Part shown: positions 21,937-32,012 of the stretch, piece after piece | How positions within the stretch are numbered: the first letter of the stretch is position 1 | Layout of the letters: each line of letters begins with the position of its first letter | NCBI GenBank assembly: GCA_031308135.1 | Contig: JAHLJT010004567.1 | Location: forward strand, 136,972,991 to 137,036,990 | Direction of reading: 5' to 3' | DNA length: 64,000 nt | Source: Acheta domesticus | Lineage: Eukaryota > Arthropoda > Insecta > Orthoptera > Gryllidae | Notes under the pieces: model-generated | What the model saw: the letters and a program-made list of their open reading frames with translations, nothing else | Databases searched by the model: none | Told to the model about the DNA's origin: nothing | Position numbers and translations under genes: made by a program

Positions 21937-22172
21937 TATACTTAGGTTTTTATTTCTTGACGCATGGGAGGTTGTCTTCGCGATGGAATATCTCACAGTA
22001 TTTCGCGTTGTTCTCAGTCGTGTCGCTGGGGGTCGCATGATCGCGGTTGTATCGAGCAGTGCTGGCGATCACGCGACCTCTAGCGGCACGATCGAGGACG
22101 ACGCAAAATACCGTGAGATACTCCACCGCGAAGACAAACGCCCACGCGCTAAGAAATAAAAAGCTAAGTATA
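21937..22172. repeat. Foldback (palindromic) element, 110-bp arms
   Basis: The left arm (21,937 to about 22,045) and right arm (about 22,065 to 22,172) are inverted copies. Shared blocks are TATACTTAG, TTTTTATTTCTT, TTGTCTTCGCGRTGGARTA and GGTCGCRTGATCGC, with a loop of about 20 bp and roughly 80-85% pairing by eye. Both strands therefore show mirror-image ORFs, which is a consequence of the palindrome. AATACTACAT occurs on both sides (21,914 and 22,172) in direct orientation and may be an imperfectly placed duplication. It is probably a foldback MITE. Confidence 0.85.
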
Positions 22173-22194
22173 ATACTACATATTTTCCGGTGTC

Positions 22195-22560
22195 CAGTGA
22201 TGAGCAGCAGGGTGGCGAGGCGCGGCGGGTCGAACACGCAGCATATCGGTCATCTGCCGAGGGCGCAGCGAGCGGGCGGCGCAGGCGGAAGGCGCCTCGG
22301 AGGAAGCAGCGGCGACGGCGGCGACGGCCACTGGGGGCCACGCGCCTGCGTGATAACCGGAAGGCTCCGGGCGGCGCGGGGGAGGGGGAGGGGGCGCGGC
22401 AGCTGGGCGGCGCGGCGGGGGGCAATGACGACGCCGGCTGCGACGGCGGCGGCCGCCACGGCGCCGATGACAGCCATGGAGAGTCTGGTGGTGCTGGCGC
22501 TGGCACGTGCAGGCGTAACGGCATGTATGCAGGTGATGGGCGTATGTTGGTTGCAATAAC
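22195..22560. other. CpG-rich patch
   Basis: GC-rich, GGC/GGA-rich sequence. Several overlapping frames on both strands encode Ala, Arg and Pro-rich peptides of compositional origin. No gene recognised. Confidence 0.5.
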
Positions 22561-22642
22561 GCTGAGAGGAGGCTGGGGACTTTAGCAATTACAGAATCAT
22601 TCTTGCAAATTGGAAGAAGTTCTAACGACGATAGCAATAACA

Positions 22643-22728
22643 TAGTACACTATGAAACGATATAATGATGGGTATTAATGCACACTGCACATGAGTGTAT
22701 TAATACTATTACATCGAGTTTCATGATG
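22643..22728. mobile_element. MITE family 2, copy A
   Basis: The inverted termini read GTACACTATGAAACGAT and, reverse complemented, GTACATCATGAAACTCGAT. Both then carry a TATTAATGCACAC or TATTAATACACTC block. A longer relative lies at 55,962-56,099. It is very short and non-coding, directly beside repeat X copy 1. Confidence 0.65.
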
Positions 22729-23195
22729 TACTTTTTCTATGAGTTTTGTAAGTTTAACGTTTACTTTGAATTGTTTCGTGGCAGTTGACATTGCAGGATT
22801 CACTCAAGGTCGCCTTGCGGACAACTCCCTAACCTACCCTCGCATGGTGCCACAGGTAGCTGTGGTTACCATTCCGCCTTCGAGGGAGTACTGCACTAAT
22901 CAAATAGAATCAAAGTGAAATTACGATCCTATTTATTTTAAATAATATTCCACGTAAAAAATTCTACTAATAAAATAAATTAAAACTGACAAGCATAATA
23001 TAATTTCAAATGCAATTTTAATGTACACAATCGAATGAAACTTTACTAGAACGATTCTCAATTATGAATTAAGTGTCAGTACTTGGTTTGTAAGCTTCTC
23101 TGTGATTGGTCAAGAACCTGTAGGATATCATTATGCCACTGGTTGTAGCCATCAAATAATAGCATTATACAGTGGGAGTAGACAAAAAGGCATGT
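22729..23195 (+). repeat. Interspersed repeat X, copy 1
   Basis: It matches 35,796-36,268 in the same orientation and 52,793-53,290 inverted. Landmarks are GTGGCAGTTGACAT.GCAGGATTCA, CCTACCCTCGCATG, GAGGGAGTACTGCACT and ATTATACAGTGGGAGTAG. There is no coding frame. Termini are not clearly inverted, though ACTTTTTCTAYGA at one end and TTTTTCTACTCC (rc) at the other are similar. Class unknown. Confidence 0.8.
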
Positions 23196-24044
23196 GTTGC
23201 TTCAGTTGCCACGGATGTGACACTATAACGCGATCATAGAATAGGCTCAGGGAGTGGTAGCGCAAACTAACGGTGTGGCCAATGCCGTCGCACACGCTGA
23301 CAGCAGTAGCGATCGCCATTTGGACGGGTGCGGCTGCATCCCAGATCTTTGCGACGTTGGTTATAGTGGGCGCCCACCTCCATCTGTGTGCGTGCAGCCT
23401 GGCAGTAGACTGAGCGGAGATAACTCACCTTTCATCTCTGGGCCCCAGGGTTCCAAATCCGCTGGCTCACTGTGGAATAAATGCTGTTCGCGCGGAGTGT
23501 TCTTAGGAGTTTTCCCCACATGTCGATCCACCATTCTTTCATCGTCATTGATTTTTTTTCGCACCTAGTATCAATCACGCATCTACTATCAAAATCTTTC
23601 TTATCACGTTCAGCCAAATCAGACCATATCGAGAATTATAACAATGTGATCTGTGTCCTGATAAACGTGAAGGAGTTACGACGTTGTATTGTTGTGGTTT
23701 GAAATAGAAAAATACTAAAGTTTCAATTACATTCATTAGTTGTTTCGAAGTGAGTGCATTAGTACCAGCACGCAGATAACAAAAATGCGTGCCGTTGCTA
23801 CGTATCGTGAACTGTACTTCGTGACTAGAAAACAATTGTGCAAATTGAATTGATATATTGTCGAATGAACATCAGTTGTTTGATTGAATTACACTCTATT
23901 AAGGCACTCTAATGTTTACTAAACAAGCTAATAAATGCTAAAATAACGCAATCTAAAATGCAAAATGCAAGATCACAACAAAATTTATCTTGTTGTGAAT
24001 GTGTACAACAAGTCGTGACGTTTGACCTACTACCGGTATATATA
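23196..24044. other. Unassigned, no gene
   Basis: No recognised frame or repeat; the open frames at 23,254-23,835 overlap on both strands and show no known motif. Confidence 0.4.
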
Positions 24045-24216
24045 GTGCGATTTTTCTAACCGTGCCCCTGTCAGATATCAGCTGTTGACTATTTAATTCG
24101 ATTGAGAGCTTAAACGTCATCATAGTGATGTCACTGTGGTGACGTTCTAGCACCCGATTGGATGAATCCGTCAACAGCTGTTGCCTGCCATGGGCACGGT
24201 TAGAAAAATCGCACTG
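24045..24216. mobile_element. MITE family 1, copy 1 (46-bp TIRs)
   Basis: The left end GTGCGATTTTTCTAACCGTG and the right end, reverse complemented CAGTGCGATTTTTCTAACC, pair for about 46 bp through CAGCTGTTGAC. TA flanks the right end (24,217-24,218), with TATA at the left. The internal ATTCGATTGAGAGCTT and CCCGATTGGATGAATCCGTC blocks are shared with 40,783-40,988. Confidence 0.88.
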
Positions 24217-24314
24217 TAAGTGAAATCAAGCAACATTTGTGTCTGGTGCGTATTAGTTTTTCTCATTTGGAAGTGCGAGGCGGCAGTGCGTTGAAGCGAC
24301 GCGTCCGCTCGCGC

Positions 24315-24960
24315 GAGGAGGCGGCGGCGGCGGCGGCGGCGGCGCCTCCTGCAGCTGCGCGCACGCGCTGACCCACTTCTCCCGCCGCCCCCGGCCCGCC
24401 GCCGTCTCGCTCCTTCGCCGCCACCGCCTTCTCCGCCACAGCCCTCGCCACTGTCATCGCCTCCGCCTCCGCCTAGGCCTGCGCCGCCTCCTTCCCCGCC
24501 GCCGTCTGTTCCTTCGCCGACTCGGTCGTCGCCGTCGCCGCAACCGCCGGCACCGCCGCCGCCGCTGCTGCCGCCTTCTCCGCCACAGCCTTTGCCTACA
24601 TCGCCGCCTCTGTCTCCTCCTACGCCTCCGTCTCAGCCTGCATCGCCTCCGCCGCCACTGCCGCCGCCTCCTCCGGCACAGCCTTCGCCTCCGTCACCTT
24701 CTCCGCTTCCACTTATATCACCGCTTCTGTCTCCACTTACGCCTTCGTCCCAGCTTGCACCGCCTCCTCCTCCATAGCCTTCGTCCCCTCCCTCTCTTCT
24801 TCCGCCTCCACCACCGCCTCAGCCTCCACTTCCATCTCCGCCTCCGCTTCAGCCTCCGCCTTCGCATCCATCTCCGCCACCTCCTTCGCTGCCGTCTTCG
24901 CCGCCGCCTCCGCTTCTGCCTTCGCTGCGTCCTTCGGCGCCGCCGCCTCGGCCGCGGAGG
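24315..24960. repeat. GC-rich hexanucleotide-like tract (CCGCCT)n
   Basis: About 650 bp of imperfect CCGCCT, CCTCCG and TCCGCC repeats. All frames are open for long distances and give Pro/Ser-rich peptides (plus) or Arg/Ala/Glu-rich peptides (minus). I treat these as artefacts. It is the strand complement of the tract at 37.2 kb. Confidence 0.9.
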
Positions 24961-25088
24961 CCTCGGAGGCACGTATATTTAGCCGCGGCCCCGTGCGGCG
25001 GCGAAGGGCGCGCCGACAGAGGGGAACACATGCACCAGCGGCAGGGCGGCGCAGCAGCCTTCGCTGTTGACTCTCCCATGATTTACCT

Positions 25089-25115
25089 ACACACACACAC
25101 ACACACACACACACA
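25089..25115. repeat. (CA)n microsatellite
   Basis: About 13 CA units following the GC-rich tract. Confidence 0.95.
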
Positions 25116-25614
25116 TGAAGTACACAGTGGAGGGCAACGTTGAACGTCATTTGGAATAACAAGGTTTGGGCTGGCGTTTATGCTTCTCCAGCCGCTTCTC
25201 TGCTTCAATAACAGGTCCAAACTGAACGCCGACGCCCTTATACTCTGCACTGTATGATTGATGTATTGAATTAACTTTATTACTAATACACTCCGTTATC
25301 GTAACTGCTCCACCCAAAAGAATGTTTTTTTACAATTTGAGTTGATTAACAACGAAAATAAAAGTTTTCTGTTGAAAGCAAGTTCTTCAGTTACCGTATT
25401 TACAAATATGATATGAATAATTACAAGGGTAGAGTCTTGATCTTGCGATTATGTGCTACAATCTTCTTCAGATAATAATAGAAGTTGGATGACAGGAAGA
25501 CACGGAACAGATTTGTCACTTGACAGAAAAAACCATGTTCGGGAGAAATAGTAGTTGCCACGTAAACGCGAGTCCTAACTAGGTTGCAGAAGAAACAGTG
25601 TAAACTCCTATCAG
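25116..25614. other. Unassigned, no gene
   Basis: Nothing recognised. Confidence 0.35.
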
Positions 25615-25725
25615 ACCGAGAACATCATATTACTCGTCAATTTCAACTCTCCTTTTTGGTTCAAAATGTCATTTTACCGGTTGCCACAGATTTCGTGCCT
25701 TCGAAAAGGCTGGATTCTTTGAAAT
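25615..25725 (+). repeat. Short interspersed repeat W, copy 1
   Basis: CGTCAATTTCAACTCTCCTT, ATTTTACCGG.TGCCAC and GATTTCGTGCCTTCGAAA match the reverse complement of 29,185-29,290. The element is about 100 bp, with no known identity. Confidence 0.75.
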
Positions 25726-25844
25726 GACGTATTGTGTGATGTATCGGTGAATTTAAGGAGTTCCAAACCAACGATGGCGATTTACGCCTTGGACCACGGG
25801 CAAGAACCACAACTCGTAACAAATTAATTAAAAAATATCACCGC

Positions 25845-26102
25845 TAGCGGGCGACGCCCCAGCCAGGACAAGCTCTAGGCTCCGGATTGGTCTGCCAACA
25901 TGTTTTGTTAGTATAGTACATATTAGGAGAAGGAAGGGGAAGGGGGAGAGATGATCGCACGTGGTTCATGGCGCATTTGTTAAGATACTGCTCGGGCATT
26001 AGCCTAGCATTGATAAGACAAACCACCTTAAACTAGGGAACTGTGCAGCGGAACGCTAGAATTCTCCTCCAGACAGCGGCTGCATTCGACCTCTAGCTCG
26101 AC
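25845..26102 (-). mobile_element. SINE family 1, copy E, internal fragment
   Basis: GGGCGACGCCCCAGCC.GGAC, AAGCTCTAGGCTCC and CTCCTCCAGACAGCGGCTGC are family blocks. Both the tail and the tRNA-like head are missing. Confidence 0.7.
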
Positions 26103-26229
26103 CAATTAGAAAAAAAAAACTGGACTCCCCATGCGCGAAAAGTGGCCGAGGGGGAGGTTATCTCTCTTAGAGGCTCAACTTCCCCGCCTTAATCCACCGG
26201 GGGGAGCGTTCCATCATTTCCCACCAGCA

Positions 26230-26810
26230 GGCGTGCGCGGCACTTCGTGCCGCATTTATCATCTTCGATTTTCGAGGCAAAATAGTTATTTCTTTTGTTA
26301 TGGAATGTGAAGGAAATATTCTTTATTTATGTTTTTATACATTTTATTTCATAATAACTGAATACGAAACAAAATAACAATATTAATACGAATCTGATTC
26401 ATTACTCGCTTCCTCCGTGTCTTGTTTACGGTGCAAACGTGTCTTCTAACGTCTCTTCGGAAACAATGTATTTAAATTTGAATTAGCAGTTAGTACTCCA
26501 AAATCTGTGTCATAAAGCTCAATAACAAAACAGCAGTAAGAATTGTAATGGATGAAATACGCAAATATTATACATACATGACAAAGCGCGTGCGGTACGG
26601 AGTGCCGCAACCGTTGCAGACTTTAAATTACTAAAGAATAACGGTCGATCGCCAGTGTCTAAAATCGTTATTGGAGTCTCATCCGGTTGAAAATATAATG
26701 AATGAAGAATAACAATGAGCTCAAGAGTACGACATCAATTATTTACATGAAATCAACAAAAATGTAAGAATGCGGCGCTGAGTGCCGCTACGCGCCCGCC
26801 GAAGGGTTAA
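26230..26810. mobile_element. piggyBac-like non-autonomous element with palindromes
   Basis: The right end, reverse complemented, reads TTAACCCTTCGGCGGGCGCG. TTAA lies at 26,807-26,810, as in piggyBac ends, followed by the palindrome GCGGCAC-TCA-GCGCCGC (26,772-26,788). The left side has GCGGCAC-TTC-GTGCCGC (26,237-26,253) preceded by GGCGTGC, but its outer TTAA end is lost. A third palindrome, GCGGTAC-GGA-GTGCCGC, lies at 26,592-26,608. The interior is AT-rich and non-coding. Confidence 0.6.
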
Positions 26811-27254
26811 GGAGCCGCCGCCGCCGCTCGGCCTGGCCTTCACGAACGTCCCGAACCCTGTAACAGTGTGTTCAAGGTCGATGCCACGACCGGGAGTCCG
26901 TGGCACGAGTGCCACAACTATATCGCCTCTCTACGCAGTTCATAACCCCGCCGCAAGAAACAACGCCATCACTATTGTAAAACTGCGGAGTTACGAATAG
27001 TTCCCTCTCCCGACGCTAGTGGCGCAGAAAAGCTCTTGGCACGGCACGGTGCCGCGAGGAGTGCCACTGCTATCAGTAGGAGACCTTGCCACCACTGCCC
27101 TGTGGCGCTGAAGCGTGAGAACTAAGTTGCAAGAGCGAATCTGTTATCGCTGCAGGCGGTCCTTGAGTTGAACTGAACTCCCCCTCGGAAGCAGTGGAGG
27201 ATGGCTTCGCCACTCCTCCCGAGGTAAGCGACGCCATGATGGTGTTTTTCCTAA
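26811..27254. other. Unassigned, no gene
   Basis: Moderately GC-rich; no conserved frame recognised. Its right part may belong to the decayed SINE that follows. Confidence 0.35.
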
Positions 27255-27372
27255 GTGCCCGAGCTATCGCTATGTAGCAAGGTAGAAAATCTTCCACCGT
27301 CTGTACTCGAACCCTGTGACCTTCTGGTCAGAGTTATTGCCGTGGCAACATCTGCTATCGAATTGGCCAATG
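27255..27372 (-). mobile_element. SINE family 1, copy F, decayed head
   Basis: On the minus strand it carries GGTTCGAGTACAGACGGTGG (B-box position), preceded by CTGACCAGAAGGTCACAG and followed by AGATTTTCTACCTTGCTA. These correspond to the SINE head blocks, and it is strongly diverged. Confidence 0.55.
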
Positions 27373-28189
27373 ATGCGCACTCGCAGATCCACGGCGTACG
27401 CTTTCACTGACCGCGAAGTTCGCAGGCAGTTGGCACGCGACATAAACTACAAAACATCGATCTTCGTGGAATGAATGGTTATTATATAATGAACCAGGAT
27501 GATGCGTGAATGAAAAAAAAGGAAAAAATTACCTAGAGGAACAAAAACTAAATATTTTAGGATTGTCAAAGAATACAAAAAAAACTTTAACAATTTCACA
27601 AAACTCTTGCAGTGTTGCGAAACACAAAATTAAAGGCACACACTGACCAAGCGATGCTACCTGACTAACACAGCAAGCAAAAACCAAATGAATGTAACAT
27701 TGAAAGGTTACGAGGCACACATGGCTGGGTTGTCGAACCACACCACTGTCACAGCACCACCGCTCCTACAAATCACACCGCTGTCTAGTAGAGGGTCTCA
27801 AATGCAGAAAGCGTGAAAAATGCCCTTCACCGCCGTGGATGCTTCATGCTCCCGGTCCACCATAGCTCCTTCCGCTTGGCCCATACTCCACCAGCTGTGT
27901 CGCCCGCTGTCCGCGCGTGTTCTGGCGCTGCCCCGGGTTCCGACCCCGGGCAGGGCGCAGAGGGGCGAGCAGCCGGCTAGCTGGCGGCGGGGGGCGGACG
28001 TAGGCGGGGGGAGAGATACGGGCGCGACGGCGCGATGGTGTTGGTGGCGGCGGTGACGGTGGTGATGTAGTGACGTCACCGGTGTCGGCGGCGAGGGTAG
28101 CTGATTGCAACCTGGCAGGGCGGCGGAAGAACTGTCACATGCATCAAGGCGCGGGGAAACAATGATTAAATTAATGTCTTCATTCCATT
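27373..28189. other. Unassigned; GC-rich 27,820-28,100
   Basis: No gene recognised. The GC-rich part contains overlapping frames on both strands and ends just before a retroposon tail. Confidence 0.4.
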
Positions 28190-28625
28190 TCATTGATTGA
28201 TGGATTGATTGATTGATGATCGATTGATTTTTTTTTAAGTGGGACGCGCGAATTTTGGAATTGGCGCCCCCATGACACCCTGGTCTAGCATGGAACTCCC
28301 ATAATTTAGCGGGAAGTACCCCAAAGAGTGCGCAGGTGGGCGGAAGTCGCAGGAACTTGTCCGCGCCGACCAAAATGTGCTAACAAGGATTAAGAAAAAA
28401 ATGAAAATTTTGTTAAAGTTTACTAAGCCAAAGTGCAACGCCTGTAACAAAAAAAATTAGATTTAAGCTAAAATTAAATTAGTTTTAGTTTTATTTACAA
28501 GCAAAGACCTCCCTCTCAACTGCTTAAGCCGCAAGGCAGCAGTGCACTGTATCTCACATAAGCAAATAAATTCCCACCTCCTCAGGGGTACTGTGAATGG
28601 GAAATATTTTTAAAATAACATCGAC
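28190..28625 (-). mobile_element. Retroposon family Y, copy 1, with (AATC)n tail
   Basis: On the minus strand it starts near 28,620 with TTTCCCATTCACAGTACC and CTGAGGAGGTGGGAATT. It passes through GCGGCTTAAGCAGTTGAG and GCGTTGCACTTTGG, and ends in A9 followed by AATC repeats at 28,190-28,235. Copies 2 and 3 lie at 56.5 and 58.6 kb. The tail resembles that of SINE family 1, suggesting a shared reverse transcriptase. No tRNA-like boxes are evident. Confidence 0.65.
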
Positions 28626-29184
28626 CTTTCAAAATATCGATGGCGAAATTTTAAAAATCAATGTTCAAAACACATTGCCCTATAACTGTCGATGTTTTAA
28701 ACATCTATATTTGTAAAAATATTTTAGTAACCTCCAACATCGAAGTTCGCATGCGATGGGGGAGGGGCGTTTCCATATCACTGTGGTATGTTTATTGATT
28801 TATATTTGGCATTTAGCTGACATAACAGTCAAATATTCTCAAAAGATTGAATAAAACGTTGATTACCTTATTGGTTAACACAAAAATAATACACTACATT
28901 TATTAACAAAAATCGACTAATTTATTTTTCACGTTTGATGGCATTGGCTTGAAGAGTATTCAAATAATTAATATGCGAAAATTAGTGTAGTTTTATTGTT
29001 ATTATTATTATTATTATATTTTTTAATTCAAAAATAAACTATCAACCGAGTGAAAACATAAATGATAAAAAATATCTTGATCAATAAATTGATGTTAAAT
29101 GCATTGATGTTTGTATAAACATATCGATAGTTTGAAAATATCGAGATGGATGTCGCATCCTTGATGTGCGGGACGTAGAAAACG
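28626..29184. repeat. AT-rich region with subterminal ATCGAT motifs, possible hAT-like MITE
   Basis: CATCGA and ATCGAT repeats cluster at both sides (28,620-28,745 and 29,080-29,150). The right end, reverse complemented, reads CAAGGATGCGACATCC, reminiscent of hAT ends. The left terminus is unclear because it abuts the family Y copy. Confidence 0.3.
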
Positions 29185-29290
29185 GAATGCAGCTATTTCG
29201 AAGGCACGAAATCAGTGGCAGCTGGTAAAATGGCACTATTTTGAAACGAAAAGGAGAGTTGAAATTGACAAGTTATATAATGTTGTCGGC
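29185..29290 (-). repeat. Short interspersed repeat W, copy 2
   Basis: Inverted partner of 25,615-25,725. It stops at TGTTGTCGG, where the RTE-like 3' fragment begins. Confidence 0.75.
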
Positions 29291-29730
29291 AAATAAAATT
29301 TAGCAAATAAAATTAGAAACGAGGAAAGAAGAAGAAGAAGACACAAATAAAAGATGCAATGCTGACTGCTCATCAACTAAAATGGAAGTGGGGAGGCCAC
29401 ATCTCACGACTCCAAGAAGACAGATGTACATCCAGAATAACTTCCTGGGATCCACGAATAGGAAAGAGGAACGTTGTTAGACAACATCGTAGATGGACCG
29501 ATGACTTCCGTGAACTTCTTGGTCATCAATGGTCAAGAGTTGCAAAAGGCCGTAAAAATTGCAAAGAATCAAGAGTTGCAAAAGGAAAAAAATGAGAAAT
29601 CCATAAAAACAGTGTGAATTCGTGCAGGTCGCCGAGGTGACTGGTTGAGGACCAACTTTATAATGTAAGCCTCCTTGCTCTGCGCAAGAGGCCCTTGCCC
29701 TAATAGGGATTAAACTGGCAAATAAAATTA
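29291..29730 (+). mobile_element. RTE/CR1-type non-LTR retrotransposon 3' end
   Basis: The 3' end of the reverse-transcriptase ORF is followed by a short 3' UTR ending in GGCAAATAAAATTAATCC (29,715). The same AAATAAAATT motif occurs at the left edge (29,290), perhaps from the target or an earlier tail. 5' truncation is typical of target-primed insertion. Confidence 0.7.
29322..29595 (+). pseudogene. Non-LTR retrotransposon ORF2 C-terminus fragment
   Basis: The peptide HQLKWKWGGHISRLQEDRC, then TSWDPRIGKR and RRWTDDFRELLGHQW, matches the conserved C-terminal tail after the reverse-transcriptase domain of RTE-like elements (pattern LKWAGH.AR...W.P.GKR..GRP..RW.DD). Only about 80 residues of roughly 900 remain. 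A stop at 29,593 follows a short duplication of SRVAKGRK. It is non-functional. Confidence 0.8.
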
Positions 29731-30975
29731 ATCCCTATCTAGTATCTGAGTAATCTCCTCGTATGTGTGCGTGGAGAAAATGCGGTTCCGTGCCCCACGG
29801 TTTAACCACTTCCCGTACACCAATCGAGACATGCGAAGTGTCATTCGAAGCGTTTTGGTCTCCTGAAGGGGAACTGATAATTTGTTTTCGGCTTCGGCTG
29901 GAATATTAAAATAAATTTCCAAAAACGTGTTTTGCGGGTTTTGGTGCTACCACATTCGTGAGTATGCCGGGAATTAAACCATTGCCACCTAGATAGATCT
30001 ATACAGGTGGCGTTGATTAAACTTCAGTATCCGAAGACATTTTTTCGCTCAATACGCCATTATTTTCTTTCACGACGTTGGCACAATATTTAAAAAAATA
30101 ATTTGCAAAATCTACGAGCAGTATTGCCTTGGAACGTAATAAATTTGAAGAATTTCGAATTTAACACGGAGAAAACGAAAGTGTGAGTAATGTTAGAGAA
30201 TGTATGACCTATGTTCGACTTCTAACTTTTACGTTCGTAAGTGTACAAATACCGATTTTCAAATGAATGTAACCCACAACTTATTCATATTAAACTTAAC
30301 TATTACCTTATGAACATGAACATACAAAACAGTTGTCTTTTAATATTTATTTAGATTCGTATACGAAACGATCAATAGAGTAATTGTAAAAGTGGAAGTG
30401 AACACAAGTTAGACTGGGTTTCAGGACTTTTAATCTCTTCAAAAATTATGGGGAAAAAGTATGGAAGTGTTAAGCAAATCCGGGAAAGAATTTACTTAAT
30501 CATTTGCAACTACATTTAATGTAGTTGAAGATGATTTTGCGGAAGAATTTTTGAACTAATAGAAAATGATCTCATATTAGGCTTAGAGAATAACTTAGAA
30601 GGACATCTTACAAGTGATCTTTGTGCATTATTGTGCATATTGGCAAAAATCGTAAAAAGTGTAGCTTGACTTACCTTCAATAATTTGCATCTTCAATACC
30701 TTCTAGTATTTCTTACGACAGTTACAATTTTTAAATTGCAATATTATAACTTCATATCCTATATGAAGATAAAATACAAGGCCATTGGATGTCAGAAATT
30801 TTTGAAGGCAATTATAACATTATCAGCTACTACGATTCATTGGTAAGTCTAATGCCAGATACTGTAAGAACATATTTGAACAAAGTTACGCATGAACGAA
30901 ATGAAGTATGAAAGAAATTTTCTACACATGAAGATACTTTTAAAATAGTTTACAGCGTCGGCGACGCCACATTTA
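29731..30975. other. Unassigned AT-rich DNA, no gene
   Basis: No recognised element or frame. Confidence 0.4.
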
Positions 30976-30978
30976 GCT

Positions 30979-30979
30979 A

Positions 30980-31024
<45 letters not shown>

Positions 31025-31034
31025 GTAATAATAA
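30979..31034. repeat. (TAA)n microsatellite
   Basis: About 18 units with one TAG interruption near 31,025. The poly-Tyr and poly-Leu frames over it are artefacts. Confidence 0.97.
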
Positions 31035-31039
31035 TGTTC

Positions 31040-31734
31040 TCGGACTGATAGGAGTTGCCGCCGCTTCTTCTGCCGGGTGGCGTTGCGCAAGTGGGCCCAT
31101 TCGCCGCCCGGGGCGGTCGGGGCGATCCTCGGCTCGAAGAAAGCGCCTCCGCCCGGAGGTCCAGCTCTCCACGTGAGCACCCGGCCCACAGCCCGGCCCC
31201 TCTCGGCGGCGCGGCGCTGCGCGGCGCGGCCCAACTGCGAGAAAGCGACGAGAGCCAGCCGCCACACCGCTTCCTTACGCTTTTATGCCCTCAAGTACAC
31301 TCTTCAGGACTTGTCACCAGCGTAATCTGGACGCGACTTCCGGTCTGTGCCTCGGAATTGCTCCCGCACTTGCTTCAAGACCGATGATGTTGCTTAGAGA
31401 AGAACCCTTGCGTCGCTGTTTGTTGCTTCCACAAAGTGCTACCAGAATTTTCCTGCAACCTTTCACTTCTACTGGCAGAGTGAGGTTTCTTGCAGGAAAC
31501 TTTGTTTTCAGATGAAGTTATTGAGTGATAGAAGTGAAAGACCTTAGTGCGGCATATTCTGGCCTCTTCACGGTAACTGATATGTTTTCTGATGAAGTCA
31601 CACATGTGCTGAACTCACAATAACAAAAAAAAGCCTGATTTATTTCGAAAAGAACAGATGGTTCACAGAAAAAAAGACTAGCACCATAATTTCACCGTCC
31701 CTTGATACACACGATCTCAAAATTAAAGAAAAAA
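31040..31734. other. GC-rich patch then unassigned DNA
   Basis: 31,040-31,260 is CpG-rich with GCGGCGCGGCGCTGCGCGG. The remainder shows nothing recognised. No gene could be supported on either strand. Confidence 0.4.
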
Positions 31735-32012
31735 TGATGCTGTTTTAGAGAAAAAATTTATAAACATTTTTAATTGCCAATATTTCGCGCAAATTACACG
31801 AAAAATACTCAAATTTTCGAAAGACTGTGCATCAACTTATGTGAAGATCAGTCTTTAAGAAGCCGATTTCATTAAGGAGAAAAATCTCTATCTTCAATTT
31901 TATAGTTGCAGCAAGACGCCAAAAAAATGCGCTTTTGCAATTCTGCCAATAATTCGCCGTTTTCCGGTGCATATTTACATACCTTTGTTTTTTTACGAAA
32001 TATGTGAGAGAA
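31735..32012 (+). repeat. Family G fragment
   Basis: It carries the block AATATTTCGCGCAAATTACACG, ATCTCTATCTTCAATTTTAT, AGTTGCAGCAAGACGCC, in the same orientation as the 4.3-8 kb copies. Flanks do not match the family. Confidence 0.65.

Noticed and set aside
22047..22643. Overlapping frames of 112-170 residues on both strands
   Set aside because: CpG-rich sequence keeps all frames open; part lies in the foldback element, which forces mirror ORFs.
24592..25162. Pro-rich plus-strand and Arg/Glu/Ala-rich minus-strand frames
   Set aside because: All come from the (CCGCCT)n-like tract; composition changes with frame only.
30849..31267. Frames ending in poly-Leu or poly-Tyr
   Set aside because: They are produced by the (TAA)n microsatellite joined to a GC-rich patch.
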